Below, piece after piece: positions 51,829-60,383 of a stretch of 64,000 nucleotides of DNA (position 1 is its first letter; each line of letters begins with the position of its first letter). The notes beneath the pieces are model-generated. The model did no database searches, had not been told where the DNA came from, and saw nothing but the letters and a program-made list of their open reading frames with translations. This stretch comes from Hirschia sp964342355 (GTDB taxonomy: Bacteria; Pseudomonadota; Alphaproteobacteria; Caulobacterales; Hyphomonadaceae). The stretch lies in NCBI GenBank assembly GCA_964342355.1, contig CAYFFG010000001.1:186001-250000 (forward strand). Reading direction: 5' to 3'. The position numbers and the translations under genes are program-made.

Positions 51829-53024
51829 GACTCATAGCGCGGCAGTTCCGCCAGGTCGGCTGGGCGCACGCCGCGGGCCCATGCCGCACGACCTACGATA
51901 AACTGTTCTTCTGGCGCGTCAGTCGGCGTCAGGCCTGATGCTTGATAGGCCGCGCGCATTGCCGCGCGGTCAGCCGCCGTCAGAACCGGAATAGACTCAG
52001 GCGGGGAGTGCGGGTCAACAGGCATGAGGCCGCCATTTCCACCGCTTAGCCAGGCATAATAGCGATTGTGTTGCCATGGGTGGCCACCCAATCGAATGGA
52101 ATTGGCCTGAACTTTAAAGAAGTGATCCAGCGAAGGCTGTAGTTGCGTGGCGACTTTATCAGCTGTCTTGAAATCTTTTTCCGCGCAAGCGTTTAAGAGC
52201 TGATTGCCCAGTTGGTTTGCTGGGGTTTGAACGGCTTCGCCATTCCATTGCCCGCTCCACTGCATGTGATAGTGGCGAGCCAGCAGAGGCACATAATCAA
52301 GATTGACCGGAGCGACCAGTAGACGGTCAGCCACAGCATCACAAATCTGGACAGTCGATGTCAGCGTGACTGGCTGGGAAATTTTGGCGGCGACGACATT
52401 TCCATGATCTGCAACACGATCAAACACCTCAAGAGGCTGACCTGCAGGTCCCAGCTGCGGGAAGTTACGGCCTTTGTTGAGCGCGCAATAAAGAATGAAT
52501 GACAGGTCTGTTGCTTCTAGGCGTTTTTTGTATTCGCCGTACAATTCGTCGTTGGAGATATTGGAGCTGAAACGGGATGCGAACAGGATCATTTCTGCCC
52601 CAACATCTTCAAGGCGTTTGATCAGCGCCAGGTCATCTTCAACACGCGTTGCTGCGATAACGCCGTGGAGAGCCAGCTTGTCGCCAGCTTCATCTTTGAT
52701 GATCCGATGTAGTTTCTCCCAGTTAGGGTCAGCAGGAGATGTCCAGTTGATAAGCGGCATCGTGCCCGTGAAACCCTGAGCGATGCTGGCGCGGACATCG
52801 TGACGAATTGCGTCTTCGTCGAGCGTTTTTCCATCAGGCATGAAGGTAGGCAACAACAGGTTTAACAGACCTGTTAGCCTCTTTGCGGCCATTTTCCTTT
52901 GTGGCGTAGACATATCAACAGAACCGGCTTTCTTTGGCGTTTCTGCGGAGGCTGACGTTAAACCTGCAGCAATTGGCGCCGCAGCAGAAATGCCTGCGGC
53001 TTGCAGCATTTGACGACGGTTCAT
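51825..53024 (-). CDS. Tat-exported DapA-family (dihydrodipicolinate synthase-like) protein
   Basis: 399 residues, longer than DapA (about 290). A twin-arginine signal (MNRRQMLQAAGISAAAPIAAGLTSASA) starts it. The TIM-barrel follows: LLPTFMPDGKTLDEDAIRHDVRASIAQGFTGTMPL, LALHGVIAATRVEDDLALIKRLEDVGAEMILFASR, and NVVAAKISQPV with a candidate Schiff-base Lys. The C-terminal half (GGHPWQHNRYYAWLSGGNGGLMP) is not typical of DapA. An exported aldolase/lyase of this family; lysine synthesis is unlikely. Substrate unknown. Confidence 0.85.
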   Translation of the reverse strand: MNRRQMLQAAGISAAAPIAAGLTSASAETPKKAGSVDMSTPQRKMAAKRLTGLLNLLLPTFMPDGKTLDEDAIRHDVRASIAQGFTGTMPLINWTSPADPNWEKLHRIIKDEAGDKLALHGVIAATRVEDDLALIKRLEDVGAEMILFASRFSSNISNDELYGEYKKRLEATDLSFILYCALNKGRNFPQLGPAGQPLEVFDRVADHGNVVAAKISQPVTLTSTVQICDAVADRLLVAPVNLDYVPLLARHYHMQWSGQWNGEAVQTPANQLGNQLLNACAEKDFKTADKVATQLQPSLDHFFKVQANSIRLGGHPWQHNRYYAWLSGGNGGLMPVDPHSPPESIPVLTAADRAAMRAAYQASGLTPTDAPEEQFIVGRAAWARGVRPADLAELPRYES

Positions 53025-53109
53025 TATGTTTCCCTCCCACTTGGGTATAGTTATGTCGCACCAATGTGAGCGAGTTGGTTTCAGATTTCAATCTGCAATG
53101 TGACGGCAC

Positions 53110-53144
53110 AAAAAACGCTGCTCCGGAGGTGAGCCGGAACAGCG
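53110..53144 (-). terminator. Rho-independent terminator of the TonB receptor gene
   Basis: Arms CGCTG-C-TCCGG/CCGGA-A-CAGCG (one mismatch); on the minus strand followed by TTTTTTGTG, about 30 bases beyond the receptor stop. Confidence 0.85.
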
Positions 53145-53172
53145 CTGGTTAACAGCTCTTTGCAGAGAGCTT

Positions 53173-55194
53173 TTAGAAGATTTTTGCAATCGTCACTTTT
53201 ACGTTGCGACCAGGCTCAACGTCGTAGAGTTCTAGCGGTCCGAACACAGGGTGGAATGTGGAGCCGGTGCGTGAAGCGTGTGAGGTGTAAGCTTCGTCAA
53301 ACAGGTTATCGACACCAAAAGTCAGCGACAAACCCTCAATATCCGCCAGTTCGTCTGCGCGCACTGAAATGTCGTGAACGGAATAGCCATCTTTGACTTC
53401 GCCCGTGCTTGTCGTTTTGTCAGACACAACACGCGCTTTCCACATGGTTGTTAGGTTCCATGGCGTGAGGGTGTAATCGGCTTCAAAGCTGATTTGATCC
53501 CCGATTTCACGCACGCTCTCAGTGGAAACACCAGAATTCAGACCCGATGCGTCAAAGTCAGACGTGGAGTAGGTTGCGAGGAGATCAAGCTCTCCATATC
53601 CCCAGCCCAGGCTTGCTTCAAAACCGTCAAGTTCAGCGTCACCGATGTTTGTGTCAAATGCTACCCCGTCAGCTGTGGTTTCGGCGATGTAGTCTTCCAA
53701 CTTGGTATCGAACCAGTTAGCGCCAGCTGTGATACGAGCGCCCTGAATTTCTGTCGCGTAGCGGAAACCAAATTCGAAGTTGTTACCGGTTTGTGGCTCC
53801 AGGTCAGGGTTGGCAACTTTGATGTTAGCTGTACGGCCGCCAAAAGGTTCTGCCAGTTCCGGACCTTGGAACAATTCAGTGAACGCTGCGCGCAATGTCA
53901 GATTTTGAGTGACGACAAAATCTGCTGCAAGACCAAAAGTGACGTCGTCAAATGAAGCGCTTTCACCCAGTTCCAGATAGCTGACTTCGTAGTCGTTGAA
54001 GCGCACGCCTGGGCGAACAAAGAAAGTGTCGCCGAAATTGATCTCATCTTCGATAAAGATACCGGTGTCCTGAGCTTCTTGCTCCACAGGCGCAGCCCCG
54101 CCTTCAAGATCAGAGAAATAGGAAAGCGACTGATCAAAATACTGCACACCATATTTGAGCGTGTGCGTAATCGCGCCTGTTTCCAAGATTGATTGCGCAA
54201 GGATATTCACACCCTGGTTGTCAGCCTGCGCTTCACGGATAACGCCGGGACTACGCGGGATAAGTGGGTTGCGTTCGTCGCGCCACAAATTCATGTCATT
54301 CATGTAGTACGTGGCTTTAAGGACCAGCGCTTCGTCCAGGTCCAATTCGTAAGACAGATTGACCGTCTCACGGGTGTATTCTGTCGGGATCAGGATGTCG
54401 CCAGTGATCGCCTGGTTTGTCAGAACACCCATGTCGGGACGCTGAGTGTAATCCCCTTTGTCTTCCAGACGGTCATAGCTCAGTTCAATGCGCTGATTGT
54501 CTGCGATGTCATAGCCGATTTTGCCAAGGAAGTTGTCGGTTGTGCCGTCAGAGCCGATTGTTTCGCGGCCTGAACCATCTTCAAAATTGTCGCGATCAAC
54601 ACGGTTGAAATAAAGGAAAGCATCAAAGCCAGCGCCCAACTCTCCATAGCCTGTCGCTGAAAAGCCTGTTTGAGCGTTGTCGTTATAAGACGCCATCAAA
54701 CGGCCACCGAACTGTTGACCGCTTTTAAGGAGGTCTGCGGCGTCTTTGGTTTCAAAAAGAACCGCGCCGCCAATGCCGCCATGTGTGACGGTGTTGGCGC
54801 CAAGTTGGACATCAGCAGATTTCAGAATGTCAGCGTTGATCAGTAGATTACCGATGTGGTGGTAAAGGTAGTTGGTCTGCAATGCGCCGTCGATGTAAAC
54901 GTCCAGGTTACGGTCGTCGAGACCGCGGATGTTTATGCGCGAGTTCACAGAGTGCGTGCCGCCAATGTCGATACCTGGCAGGCTGCGTAAAAGGTCAGAC
55001 ATGTGATCGGCTTGAATAAGCTCAATCTCGCCTTCACCCAAAAAGAGTGAGTCAGAAGAAACTGCCGTTCCCCAAACAACGACTGTGTCCTGAACCTGTT
55101 CAGCGTCAGTAGTTTCTTGAGCGACCGCGGTGCCTGAGAGCAGGGCGGTGGCTGCGACCATGCTTAGGCATGAGTTTTTGAAAGACCGTGTCAT
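53173..55194 (-). CDS. TonB-dependent outer-membrane receptor
   Basis: About 673 residues from the ATG at 55194; GGGGAT precedes it. Signal peptide (MTRSFKNSCLSMVAATALLSGTAVAQ). The plug domain has the TonB-box region near VVVWG and SLPGIDIGGTHSVNSRINIRGLDDRNLDVYIDGALQT; the barrel ends in Phe (KVTIAKIF). It likely imports a metal chelate; its neighbours (PepSY, DUF2271, DUF4198) occur together with iron/siderophore or copper systems. It has its own terminator and a palindrome in front, so it is a separate unit from the DUF4198 operon. Confidence 0.94.
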   Translation of the reverse strand: MTRSFKNSCLSMVAATALLSGTAVAQETTDAEQVQDTVVVWGTAVSSDSLFLGEGEIELIQADHMSDLLRSLPGIDIGGTHSVNSRINIRGLDDRNLDVYIDGALQTNYLYHHIGNLLINADILKSADVQLGANTVTHGGIGGAVLFETKDAADLLKSGQQFGGRLMASYNDNAQTGFSATGYGELGAGFDAFLYFNRVDRDNFEDGSGRETIGSDGTTDNFLGKIGYDIADNQRIELSYDRLEDKGDYTQRPDMGVLTNQAITGDILIPTEYTRETVNLSYELDLDEALVLKATYYMNDMNLWRDERNPLIPRSPGVIREAQADNQGVNILAQSILETGAITHTLKYGVQYFDQSLSYFSDLEGGAAPVEQEAQDTGIFIEDEINFGDTFFVRPGVRFNDYEVSYLELGESASFDDVTFGLAADFVVTQNLTLRAAFTELFQGPELAEPFGGRTANIKVANPDLEPQTGNNFEFGFRYATEIQGARITAGANWFDTKLEDYIAETTADGVAFDTNIGDAELDGFEASLGWGYGELDLLATYSTSDFDASGLNSGVSTESVREIGDQISFEADYTLTPWNLTTMWKARVVSDKTTSTGEVKDGYSVHDISVRADELADIEGLSLTFGVDNLFDEAYTSHASRTGSTFHPVFGPLELYDVEPGRNVKVTIAKIF

Positions 55195-55229
55195 CCAGAT
55201 CCCCGTAGTGAAAATGATTTGCAATTGCT

Positions 55230-55260
55230 ACTCTCGTTGCGCGAATGAGAGTGATAGTCA
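55230..55260. promoter_or_regulatory. Fur-like dyad upstream of the TonB receptor
   Basis: ACTCTC (55230-55235) and GAGAGT (55247-55252) form an inverted repeat with inner TT/AA pairs, and 55246-55260 (TGAGAGTGATAGTCA) matches the 7-1-7 Fur consensus at about 10 of 14 positions. Iron regulation is plausible but not shown. Confidence 0.4.
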
Positions 55261-55330
55261 ATTTTAATTCAATTTCACGTGATAATCTGTCGCAATATGT
55301 GCTCCTAGCAACACACTTGTCTGTACAAAG

Positions 55331-55367
55331 AAAAAACCGGACTGATCTCTTCAGATCAATCCGGTTT
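55331..55367 (-). terminator. Rho-independent terminator of the DUF4198-DUF2271-PepSY operon
   Basis: 15-base-pair stem with one mismatch (arms from 55334-55348 and 55353-55367), loop CTTC; on the minus strand followed by TTTTTTC, 28 bases beyond the DUF4198 stop. Confidence 0.9.
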
Positions 55368-55394
55368 CAAAAAATGAAATGAGGCGTGTCTGCT

Positions 55395-56207
55395 TTAGAG
55401 CGCCAACGCTTCAAATGTCGCAACGTAAGATGTCAGGGCCGGGATGGTTGCTCCGTCCAGCTCTGTTGTGCCTTCGGTGCGTGATGACAGCCAGTAGCGG
55501 CCAGCTTCCTCCGGCACAAAGCTTACCTTGCCTTCAGCATCTGTTTTAAGTTTCAACGCATTCGGGTCGTCTCGGTATCGGTCATGTCCTTTGACGATTT
55601 CCACTTCAAGGCCCTCAACAGGTGCGCCATTGACGAGCAGTTTGAATGTGACGGTTTCGCCAGCATAGACATCATTAGGATGAGTAACGGGAGATAGCTC
55701 CAATCCTTTGCCTGTCGGCGCAAACACGTTGCTTGTTGGCGCGCCAAGTGTGACAAAGGTTTCAACGCGCCGTGCTGACTTCATCAATTGAACATCAGGT
55801 TTGTCGAGCAATCCTTGCGCCGTGAACATCCCCAGCGTACCGCGGCGACGCATGTTTTCACCACCTTCAGTCCAGCGCGCAAAGTAAAGGCTGCCGTTTT
55901 CCGTAATCTTCCATGTGCCCTGCTTGTCCAGTTTTACGTCGAATGCGGAGCGGAACTTACCTGTCCATCCATCAACCGGTTTTGATGTCACTCCGTCTGG
56001 TGCGGTGATGGTGATGTCGTTTAGCGGCAACGGCACATGATTTGGAAAAAAAAGGTCGTTAGAGATTGCGCCATCAATCGTCACCCATTGTTCCTCGCCG
56101 GATAGGGTGAATGTGGACGGCAACATCCACATACGGTGTGCCGACGCTGGAGCGGAGAGGGTGAGAGCGGCTACGGCGCCAACGACAAGATTCTTAATAA
56201 GGTTCAT
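55395..56207 (-). CDS. DUF4198 family periplasmic protein
   Basis: About 270 residues from the ATG at 56207 (open frame to 56222). Signal peptide MNLIKNLVVGAVAALTLSAPASA; if cut there, the mature protein begins with histidine (HRMWMLPSTF), the position of a copper or nickel ligand in related NikM/CbiN-linked DUF4198 proteins. The core contains FKLLVNGAPVEGLEVEIVKGHDRYRDDPNALKLKTDAEGKVSF, a beta-sandwich segment. Probably binds or delivers metal at the inner face of the periplasm. Operon with the two following genes on the minus strand. Confidence 0.87.
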   Translation of the reverse strand: MNLIKNLVVGAVAALTLSAPASAHRMWMLPSTFTLSGEEQWVTIDGAISNDLFFPNHVPLPLNDITITAPDGVTSKPVDGWTGKFRSAFDVKLDKQGTWKITENGSLYFARWTEGGENMRRRGTLGMFTAQGLLDKPDVQLMKSARRVETFVTLGAPTSNVFAPTGKGLELSPVTHPNDVYAGETVTFKLLVNGAPVEGLEVEIVKGHDRYRDDPNALKLKTDAEGKVSFVPEEAGRYWLSSRTEGTTELDGATIPALTSYVATFEALAL

Positions 56208-56241
56208 GAGTGGGGCTTCCATAAATATCGTTGAATTTAAG

Positions 56242-56769
56242 CTAAGGCGTAATGGTCAGCGAAACTTCGCCCAATTCTGTTTCGCCAGTAACGGATTGGC
56301 TGAATGACTGGTCTGCAGACCATATGAACGGAATGCGCAGCATTTCGCGTCCGCCGACCTCTCGCGCGGCTTCCACATGCAGCACATATTCGCCCTCTGG
56401 CAGGTGCTTCAACGCATCTGCGTTTCCTTCGAAGGTCAGCACGTGTTGTCCCGGACCGCGGGTCGGTGAAGAGACGCCATCCACAGGCATTTCCAGAGAG
56501 CGCCCTGTGCGACGCCACCATTGTCGCATGTCTTTCAGCCAGGTCTCGCCTTCGCCTTCTGGTCCGTCTTCAAGCTGGTACCAGACAGAAAGGTTTGCAG
56601 CGACAGAATGGTCAGGTCGTGCAATCCAGATTGCCACATATGGTTTGTGATACTCCGCCACATTTAGACGAGGAAGCTCGACAGATACATTCAAATCATC
56701 AGCCTGAGCGGATGCTGCAAAAGTACCTGCCAGTGCGCCGAGTCCGGCTATTTTGAGTAGTGCGCGCAT
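56242..56769 (-). CDS. DUF2271 domain-containing periplasmic protein
   Basis: 176 residues from the ATG at 56769 (an upstream extension to 56832 overlaps the PepSY gene). Signal peptide MRALLKIAGLGALAGTFAASAQA. Core motifs of DUF2271: YHKPYVAIWIARPDHSVAANLSVWYQLED, RQWWRRTG and LPEGEYVLHVEAAREVGGREMLRIPF. Found next to PepSY membrane proteins and TonB receptors in many Proteobacteria; a role in periplasmic metal reduction or flavin chemistry is suspected. Start to DUF4198 start spacing supports one transcript. Confidence 0.87.
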   Translation of the reverse strand: MRALLKIAGLGALAGTFAASAQADDLNVSVELPRLNVAEYHKPYVAIWIARPDHSVAANLSVWYQLEDGPEGEGETWLKDMRQWWRRTGRSLEMPVDGVSSPTRGPGQHVLTFEGNADALKHLPEGEYVLHVEAAREVGGREMLRIPFIWSADQSFSQSVTGETELGEVSLTITP

Positions 56770-56782
56770 GAAGCTTTTCCCG

Positions 56783-57451
56783 CTAATGAACAAAGAAGAT
56801 GAGGATAACGATGGGCAGCGCCAGTCCGCCAATAGTTAGTGGCCAAGTTATGGCGCGTTTACCGGCGTGGATCTGCAACAGCCAAAGTCCTGTCAGGCAA
56901 AAGAAAATTGTTGCGAGTGAAAAAATATCCAGAAAAACCGCCCATGCAGTTCCTGTATTTCGCCCCTTGTGAAGGTCGTTAAGGTACGAAATCGCACCGC
57001 GCGTTGTTCTTTCATATTCAACAAGGCCAGTTTCCCGGTCTATCGCCAACCATGCGTCGCCTCCCGGTTGAGGCAGTCCGACATAAACATCAATGTCCGT
57101 CCACTCAGCCTTTGCGCCTGCTGCATTGATGCCAGGATCGCGGCGCAGTTGACGGACAATGTCCTTAGGCAATGAATCTGTGACGCCTTCTTCCGGCTGT
57201 TGCGCCAATGAGCCCATCAGATCATTGGGTAATTGTGCTTCCAAACGCTCGCGTTTGGGCGTAGCGGGAATATCCGCTGCGTGGTTCAGGGTGATGCCTG
57301 TAAATGCGAACAGCAACATTCCAATCAGGCAGATGGCCCCAGAAATCCAATGCCAGATGCGCGCCTGCTTTTTCCAGAAAGTGGCTGACTTCTTTGCCGC
57401 TGCAGTTTTCTTCCGAGGGGGTGATTCGCGTGTAATGTCGCTGATCGTCAT
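56783..57451 (-). CDS. PepSY-associated membrane protein
   Basis: About 222 residues from the ATG at 57451 (open to 57499). A basic N-terminal tail (RESPPRKKTAAAKKSATFWKKQARIWHWISG) leads into a membrane segment (AICLIGMLLFAFTGITLNHAADI), a periplasmic PepSY-like domain, and two further segments (WAVFLDIFSLATIFFCLTGLWLL and TIGGLALPIVILIFFVH). Related PiuB/FoxB proteins reduce siderophore iron. It is the first gene of the operon. Confidence 0.87.
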   Translation of the reverse strand: MTISDITRESPPRKKTAAAKKSATFWKKQARIWHWISGAICLIGMLLFAFTGITLNHAADIPATPKRERLEAQLPNDLMGSLAQQPEEGVTDSLPKDIVRQLRRDPGINAAGAKAEWTDIDVYVGLPQPGGDAWLAIDRETGLVEYERTTRGAISYLNDLHKGRNTGTAWAVFLDIFSLATIFFCLTGLWLLQIHAGKRAITWPLTIGGLALPIVILIFFVH

Positions 57452-57501
57452 GCTTATTATGTGGGTTAAACAGGGTTGCTGATTGCTAAGAGCTAGCATT
57501 C

Positions 57502-57529
57502 AAATGCGAGACTGCAAACCATTCTCATT
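57502..57529. promoter_or_regulatory. Possible Fur-type site upstream of the PepSY operon
   Basis: An imperfect dyad with AATGCGAGA and TTCTCATT arms about 10 bases apart, 51 bases upstream of the first gene. The TTCTCATT half resembles classical Fur boxes and the dyad before the TonB receptor. Weak by itself. Confidence 0.35.
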
Positions 57530-57721
57530 GCTAGATTGTGTCTAGTTACCCATATTCAAGGCAGACGTGTTTGAGTTTTAAGCGATTTTCTATAAATAGA
57601 ATGCACAGGCGCTTTGTCGTGATGCTGACAATTGAACTTTACATAAGTATCTTTATGAAACTCGATTGGACGCAAATATTGTGTTTGTGTAAGATTCAAG
57701 AACAACTTAGGATGGACGCGC

Positions 57722-59149
57722 TTGAAGATGCTGCTGGGAGGGGGCAATTCTATCGTGCGCTCTATAAATCAGTTCTTTAAGACAACAATGGCCGAACAAC
57801 CGACAAGCGGATTTCGCTTAATGCGGATGAATGTGTTTCAATTGTCAGTTGTTTTGGCGGGGTTGTTTATTCTTCTAAGCGTCTGGCAGAGCTTGAATGT
57901 CAGTCGTCTGAGAGCTGCTGAATCAGACGCGACTTTGTATGCTTTTCAGCTTGATGCTGAGCTGGGCTATGGCGGTCTGATTCATAATTTCAAGAACGCA
58001 GTTCTTAGAACCCAAGAACCCAACTACATCGAGAGCGCGCAAGACAATGCTCGTCAGGCGCTAATACTCATCGAGAAACTAGAAGCAATCGCGGTCAGTT
58101 ATCTTGAAGCGCCACGTCTTCCGGCCACGCGGGATATGATTTTCAAATACACTGAAAATCTGAACATCGTTGAACAGATGATTGATGCAGGCGCAACTCC
58201 CGCCGAGATTGACCCGTTGGTACGTATCAACGACGCGCCAGCGATTTCGGAATTAAATAGCTTTAAAGAAGCGCTTAGCAGACGCATCCAGCAGAATATT
58301 CAGCGCGTTCAGGGCGTGGCGTTAGTCGGTGCTATGTTTGTGGTCACAGGCGTGGTTTTACTAGTCGGCGCTTTTTATCATGCACGCTTAAAACAGCAGG
58401 AACAGCTTACTGCTGCGAAACTCGACATTCAGGCGAGCGCTAACCAGCAACTTCAGAGCGTTAATGACAAACTCGAGCGTTCGAACACAGCGTTAAACCA
58501 ATTTGCCAGCGTCGCCTCTCATGATCTTAAATCACCGGCGCGTCAGATGAGCATGCTTGCTGAAATCATTCTGTCTGATCCAGCCGACAAGTTCAGCGTG
58601 GAAGAATGCGCGCAAAGTATCAAATCTTCTTCAGAGCAGATGGTGGTGCTTGTGGATGGGCTTTTGCGGTTCACGCGTTCAGCCTTTACGACGCCGGATA
58701 TCAAGACTTATGACATGGAGGAGCTGGTTCGCCGTGTTGTTGATGACATTGAATCCCAAGGCCACGAAAAGCCGCCGGAGATCAGTGTTTCAAACCTTCC
58801 CAGCATTCCCTCCGACCCGGATCTTCTCGAACGTGTTTGGCGCAACCTGATCGAAAACAGCATCAAATATGTCAGCAAGACAGACATTCCCATGATCAAC
58901 ATTGAAGGGTGGGAGCAGGATAATATCGTCCACTATGCAATTAGCGATAATGGTATTGGTATTGATCCAAAATTTGAAAAAGCAATCTTCGAGCCCTTAC
59001 ATCGTCTACATGGCGCAAACAGCGATTATAAAGGGCAGGGCATAGGGCTGTGGCTAACTGCAAATATCGTCTCAGCCCATGGCGGGGAAATCGCGTTGGA
59101 CACAAGTTACGATCAAGGCGCGCGATTTGTTTTCAAATTGCCGAAATAG
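57722..59149 (+). CDS. Membrane sensor histidine kinase
   Basis: 475 residues from a TTG; an ATG at 57728 or 57788 may be the true start, as no ribosome site is clear. Two membrane segments (FQLSVVLAGLFILLSVWQSL; VALVGAMFVVTGVVLLVGAFYHA) enclose a periplasmic domain of about 130 residues. A coiled-coil linker leads to the H-box FASVASHDLKSPARQM, then N-box WRNLIENSIKY, G1 DNGIGID and G2 KGQGIGLWLTANIV. No receiver or response-regulator gene is adjacent; it is similar to phytochrome-type HisKA kinases. The signal is unknown. Confidence 0.9.
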   Translation: MKMLLGGGNSIVRSINQFFKTTMAEQPTSGFRLMRMNVFQLSVVLAGLFILLSVWQSLNVSRLRAAESDATLYAFQLDAELGYGGLIHNFKNAVLRTQEPNYIESAQDNARQALILIEKLEAIAVSYLEAPRLPATRDMIFKYTENLNIVEQMIDAGATPAEIDPLVRINDAPAISELNSFKEALSRRIQQNIQRVQGVALVGAMFVVTGVVLLVGAFYHARLKQQEQLTAAKLDIQASANQQLQSVNDKLERSNTALNQFASVASHDLKSPARQMSMLAEIILSDPADKFSVEECAQSIKSSSEQMVVLVDGLLRFTRSAFTTPDIKTYDMEELVRRVVDDIESQGHEKPPEISVSNLPSIPSDPDLLERVWRNLIENSIKYVSKTDIPMINIEGWEQDNIVHYAISDNGIGIDPKFEKAIFEPLHRLHGANSDYKGQGIGLWLTANIVSAHGGEIALDTSYDQGARFVFKLPK

Positions 59150-59153
59150 CTCA

Positions 59154-59474
59154 TCAGACTTGGCTATCCGGGAATGATCTTCCAAAACTTTCATTTGGCA
59201 GGTTGGCGACATTCGCCACAAAACTGACCGTATAATAAGCGCCGCAGAGCGCGAAAACTTCCAATTGCTGCTCAACAGTGAAATCGGCTTGAAAGCGTTC
59301 TTTTAAGTCGTCTGACAGTGTTCCGGTTTCACAAAGCTGGTCGATGACACAAATCAGATTAGCTTCACTCGTTGCCCAAATCTCTTTGTCAAAGATTTGC
59401 GCGCGCTCAACATCCTGACACTGACGGACAATGGATATGCATTGACTGAAATGGGGGAAGATCTTTCTCAGCAA
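59154..59474 (-). pseudogene. C-terminal remnant of a CMD/AhpD-like gene
   Basis: The frame encodes about 80 residues (up to about base 59400) that match the C-terminal half of a carboxymuconolactone decarboxylase-like protein: VIDQLCETGTLSDDLKERF and TVEQQLEVFALCGAYYTVSFVANVANL. Upstream of about 59400 the same strand shows no CMD homology; the sequence there is instead the other strand of an HxlR-type C-terminus. It lacks the N-terminal part and an own start with a ribosome site, so it is probably dead. Confidence 0.5.
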
Positions 59475-59539
59475 TTGCTCGGATTAGACGCCTGGTCCAG
59501 GAAATGGGCGGACGAGTTTGGCACACAGCGGATGTGATA
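59401..59539 (+). pseudogene. C-terminal remnant of an HxlR-type regulator
   Basis: Read in the plus-strand frame from about 59400 to a TGA at 59537-59539, the sequence gives YALTEMGEDLSQQLLGLDAW and then SRKWADEFGTQRM, like the end of HxlR/MarR winged-helix regulators (YxLTxxGxxLxxxLxxLxxW). The N-terminal HTH is absent. It meets the CMD remnant head to head, so one deletion probably removed the 5' halves of both. Homology is judged by eye. Confidence 0.45.
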
Positions 59540-59696
59540 AAACTCAACGCTCAGAAAAACAACAACATTCTTGGATGAAAAGCTCTGAATTCACACCGGG
59601 CAATTCCGGCAATCATTTTGAAGTCCTTTTAAACCAGGCGGCTCAGAATGAACCATGCGAGGCAGGCAAGTTTCTGTCAGTGTGAGGGTGAGCAAG

Positions 59697-60212
59697 ATGG
59701 CTTTCGCCAATATGGACATTGAAGAAGATCTGCAAAGCGCAAAAGCTTCGCTGATCTATCGGGATGAAATGCGTATCAGTATGCGCATCGGACTCGTTGT
59801 TTTGGGGGCGACGTCAATAATCCTGATTGTCGGGAAAATGTTTCAGCTTGCCTGGCCGCTAAGCTTGTTCACACCTGTTGCTGTCCTGGTCATTTTAGGT
59901 GTTTGCTTCATTGGCGCGCTTTTCATTCTGGGTGGCGTGATGGGGGGCTCGACCATTCTTGAAATTGGCGACCATGAAATCAGTCAGACGATTAAGCGCG
60001 TCAAAACAACGAATTATTGCTTTGACGCTGACATGGTTGAAGATGTTAAGATCGAGACGATTACCTCAGAAGCAGGCCAGAATTCCTACCGTGTTCTCAT
60101 CCTGCTAAAAGGAAGGCGAGCGCCGTTGCGAACGACACATTTTTCTCGGCGTCCGCGCGCAGAAGACGAACGGGTGCGCATTATGTTGCGCTTGGGTTTG
60201 CTACCGTCCTGA
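59697..60212 (+). CDS. Hypothetical membrane protein
   Basis: 171 residues from the ATG at 59697, preceded by GAGGGTGAGC; an open extension to 59655 has no site. An N-terminal polar part (MAFANMDIEEDLQSAKASLIYRDEMRIS) is followed by two membrane segments (IGLVVLGATSIILIVGKMFQLAW, LFTPVAVLVILGVCFIGALFILGGVM) and a C-terminal soluble domain (FDADMVEDVKIETITSEAGQNSYRVLILLKGRRAPL) of beta type, PH-like in appearance. I do not recognise the family. Confidence 0.7.
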   Translation: MAFANMDIEEDLQSAKASLIYRDEMRISMRIGLVVLGATSIILIVGKMFQLAWPLSLFTPVAVLVILGVCFIGALFILGGVMGGSTILEIGDHEISQTIKRVKTTNYCFDADMVEDVKIETITSEAGQNSYRVLILLKGRRAPLRTTHFSRRPRAEDERVRIMLRLGLLPS

Positions 60213-60283
60213 CAGCGGTCTACCTAAACGAAAATTTGTTCAGGAATCAATCAGCGCATATAAAAACTGAAACATGCATGAGC

Positions 60284-60306
60284 TATAGGTGTAAAAACTA
60301 CCTATA
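60284..60306. repeat. Inverted repeat upstream of the alpha/beta hydrolase gene
   Basis: Arms TATAGGT and ACCTATA, 9 bases apart, 78 bases before the start codon. No T run, so more likely an operator or leader hairpin than a terminator. Confidence 0.4.
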
Positions 60307-60383
60307 ATTCGCACGTGTACGGGGAAACCCATTGTCAGTTGGCCAGATGGAAGGCAAACAACCTCCGCTGGCACGGAGAGATC

